7,754 bases of DNA from Thermoplasmata archaeon (GTDB lineage Archaea; Thermoplasmatota; Thermoplasmata; Thermoplasmatales; Thermoplasmataceae). Location: contig JAKAYH010000095.1 in assembly GCA_021826835.1 (NCBI GenBank), positions 1-7,754 on the forward strand, given 5' to 3'. Shown piece after piece: positions 5,921-7,754 of this stretch. The notes under the pieces were generated by a model. It saw only the letters and a program-made list of their open reading frames with translations. It made no database searches and was not told the origin of the DNA. The first letter of the stretch is position 1; the number at the start of each line of letters is the position of its first letter. The translations under genes and the position numbers were made by a program.

Positions 5921-6934
5921 ATGACTGAAAACCTCAATAGTTTCTCCTCATCACTTAAAAGAAGGCCCTTAATATTTACTGCGTTGCCACTGCGGGATAA
6001 CCGGACAGGAGATTCCGCCCACGATGAGAAAATACTTTCAAATCTTGAATCACGGAAGAAAGATCTGGCCGGTGAATTGAGAAACTTCACAAGGCTCAAT
6101 GCTGTGAGCGTTCCGGAACTTGTGGAGGAAAATCATGAAGGAAAACCCAGGTACAACAGCATCTATACGCGTTCACTTTCCAAGGGAACGGCTGACCTCA
6201 TAGGTAAAGATGCAATCATTAACAAGGTCGTGGTTCATATGGAAACATACGAAAAGTTCGTTGAGTGGATGACTGAAACTTATTCTCTTGGCTTAAAAAA
6301 CATGATCTTTGTTGGCGGAAATACGAGGCATCATCGATTCCCAGGACCAAGTGTGTCGGAGGCAAATCTCATTGCCAGGCACTTAAACTCTCTAAATAAA
6401 TTGGAAGATTTAACTATCGGTAATATTTGTCTTCCTGAAAGAAGAGAGGAAGCAAAGAGAATGCTCTTCAAGACTATTTCTGGAGCTCAGTTTTTTACAA
6501 CTCAGATATTATTCGACAGTTCTCAGATGATCAATTTACTTCAGGAATACGACCGGCTCTGTCGTATTGCAGAGGTTACACCTTCAACAATCTTACTTAG
6601 CTTTGCTCCTCTGAGAAGCAGTGCTGATCTCAACTTACTGGATTTTCTTGGTGTAGAACTTCCTGACAAGCCTAGAAATTATATACTCGAAAGTGGTGAC
6701 TCAACCGATTCACCAAAGAGATCTGTAATAAATGCTCTTAAAGTTTATCTTGAGGTGATTGCAGGATCAGAAAAGGAGAGTGTCTCGGTTCCGCTGGGTG
6801 TGAATATAGAACAGTTAACGAGATCAAATTTCAAGACCTCTATGCTTATGCTGAAGGAGTTCAATGACACGGTAGATGCAATTGAGGACAAAATAAGTGA
6901 GAGGATTGTAGATTTGAAGCGGGGAGGCAATTGA
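5921..6934 (+). CDS. Methylenetetrahydrofolate reductase family protein (TIM-barrel flavoenzyme-like)
   Basis: The 337-residue product shows features of the MTHFR/MetF TIM-barrel superfamily, close to the short, divergent members. It has SVPELVEENHEGKPRY (residues 63-78), a strand MIFVGGN (128-134), and the diagnostic FPGPSVSEAN (140-149). Next come IGNICLPERREEAKRM (166-181), KTISGAQFFTTQILFD (184-199) and LGVNIEQLTRSNF (292-304). Classic members reduce methylene-tetrahydrofolate to methyl-tetrahydrofolate with FAD. The usual first strand ends in an active-site Glu (E-x-x-P-P), but here the aligned stretch is LIFTALPLR with Thr20 at that place. The exact reaction and pterin substrate are therefore uncertain. 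The gene has its own TATA box, and no methionine- or one-carbon-metabolism gene is next to it. No signal peptide or membrane segment is visible. Family membership is fairly sure, function is not. Confidence 0.72.
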   Translation: MTENLNSFSSSLKRRPLIFTALPLRDNRTGDSAHDEKILSNLESRKKDLAGELRNFTRLNAVSVPELVEENHEGKPRYNSIYTRSLSKGTADLIGKDAIINKVVVHMETYEKFVEWMTETYSLGLKNMIFVGGNTRHHRFPGPSVSEANLIARHLNSLNKLEDLTIGNICLPERREEAKRMLFKTISGAQFFTTQILFDSSQMINLLQEYDRLCRIAEVTPSTILLSFAPLRSSADLNLLDFLGVELPDKPRNYILESGDSTDSPKRSVINALKVYLEVIAGSEKESVSVPLGVNIEQLTRSNFKTSMLMLKEFNDTVDAIEDKISERIVDLKRGGN

Positions 6935-6971
6935 AGTATACATCTTCTATTCATTGATATAAGCGCGTTAG

Positions 6972-6979
6972 AAAAAAAA
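6972..6979 (-). terminator. Oligo-T stretch after the transposase remnant
   Basis: Eight consecutive T on the minus strand lie about 57 bases downstream of the transposase stop codon. Runs of T act as intrinsic terminators in archaea without needing a hairpin. The 100-base gap between the two convergent genes holds nothing else recognisable. Confidence 0.3.
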
Positions 6980-7035
6980 TTCGAACCTTGATTCAATTAG
7001 GGAATACTGTTTCCTTATATGGCGTCAAAATAGTC

Positions 7036-7754
7036 TTAGATTTTGATTGCTTCTACCCATGCCCTGAGTTCCGCTTCGGGTAAAGTGTCATGTGTTTCAA
7101 GAATTTTTACAAGATCATGCAGAACAGCCCCTCTCTTCGTGTCATTCCGTATGATAGGATCGCATGGATTGGGTCTTATGAGCTCCTTTGCCTTGTTCAA
7201 TTCATCCTTCGTGATAGAGGAGAACTCTCTCAGGAAGTCTATTCTTGAGAGAACCCTGTCTATGTAATACTTATTCTCCATGTTGGAAAGAACAGCGGTG
7301 AGTGCACCAAACATCCCCATCTCTCTCTCGGTCTGAGATCTCCCTGTTCTGCGACGGATGTGCATCCTGCTCCACCTGTGGCCAATCTCCTCGATGCCGT
7401 TGTGCCTTACAACATTGATTGTATTCCCCTCTTTCCCAATCACAGGGGAGAGGAGTTCTGCCCTGTGATCCTCCACCCTGTTATGGAATATCCTTGAGAT
7501 CCTTTCAAGTTCACCGCCAGAGAATTAACCTCCTTCATGACTGCAGAGACTGCAGCATTCAGATCCTTTCCCATGGCCTCTATACTCACCGTTTCCTTTT
7601 CTGATTGTGATGAACTTAGCTCCCTGGCAACTCTAAGAGCTTTCCTTACAGTTTCGAACCATACCCAGGTCCTGGAAATTATACGGTATTTTTTCAGCAC
7701 CTCTGGATCCTGAACGATCCGATTGATCAGAGCATGAAGGTCCATGACCCTCCC
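7036..7754 (-). pseudogene. Transposase, C-terminal part, broken by a frameshift
   Basis: Two overlapping minus-strand frames form one protein. The upstream piece (open to the window edge; first ATG at 7745) carries VQDPEVLKKYRIISRTWVW and ends its homologous part at MKEVNS near 7527. The downstream piece continues as GGELERISRIFHNRVEDHR from about 7520, then NTINVVRHNGIEEIGHRW, RRRTGRSQTEREMG, ALTAVLSNMENKYYID and KELIRPNPCDPIIRND, to a TAA at 7036-7038. A TAA just before GGEL in the second frame and the clean join to the first frame indicate a single-base loss at about 7520-7527. The conserved NGIEE followed by a dense Arg/His segment would suit the last acidic residue of a DDE transposase. 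It resembles transposases of Thermoplasmatales as I recall them; the IS family is not assigned. A GGGAGG-like stretch precedes the ATG at 7745, but homologous proteins are probably longer, so the true start is likely outside the window. No terminal inverted repeat could be identified. Confidence 0.65.

Noticed and set aside
6935..7035. Terminal inverted repeat or small RNA between the MTHFR-family gene and the transposase
   Set aside because: No convincing repeat pair or stable stem was seen; the left end of the element lies outside the window, so no comparison is possible.
7440..7476. The two minus-strand transposase frames as two separate genes
   Set aside because: The overlapping tail of the upstream frame (LKGSQGYSITGW) looks non-native, whereas joining the frames gives a continuous protein, so a frameshifted single gene fits better.

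Overview
The window looks like an accessory segment of an archaeal genome, most plausibly from a Thermoplasmatales-like euryarchaeon. The pointers are TATA-like boxes about 25-30 nt ahead of start codons that lack a ribosome binding site (leaderless style), the archaeal long form of RmlA, and a transposase tail resembling those I associate with Thermoplasma/Ferroplasma relatives. The lineage is an inference; no rRNA or tRNA is present to confirm it.

Left part (1-1916). This part is AT-rich and partly decayed. A broken reading frame at about 234-528 resembles the C-terminal tail of a Cas1 integrase, with no CRISPR array visible. It runs straight into an intact FkbM-type methyltransferase gene (525-1448) that starts at TTG with a GGTGA ribosome binding site. 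About 470 bases of broken, unassignable sequence follow.

Centre (1917-5385). A complete dTDP-L-rhamnose cassette lies on the + strand in the order rmlA-rmlD-rmlC-rmlB. It makes dTDP-L-rhamnose from glucose-1-phosphate and dTTP: RmlA activates the sugar, RmlB dehydrates it, RmlC epimerises it, RmlD reduces it. rmlA/rmlD share TTGA and rmlC/rmlB share ATGA, so the genes are closely coupled. A possible extra promoter sits in front of rmlC. A short gene after rmlB (5401-5760) looks like the N-terminal stub of a glycosyltransferase. With the FkbM gene upstream, the context is surface glycan or glycolipid synthesis.

Right part (5761-7754). A good TATA box precedes a stand-alone protein of the methylenetetrahydrofolate reductase family (5921-6934). 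In it, the glutamate usual at the end of the first strand appears to be replaced. On the opposite strand, a transposase C-terminal region broken by one frameshift (7036 to the window edge) closes the window.

I see no convincing new biological system. The items most worth a second look are the Cas1-like remnant, the altered MTHFR-family protein, and the altered motif I of the FkbM protein.
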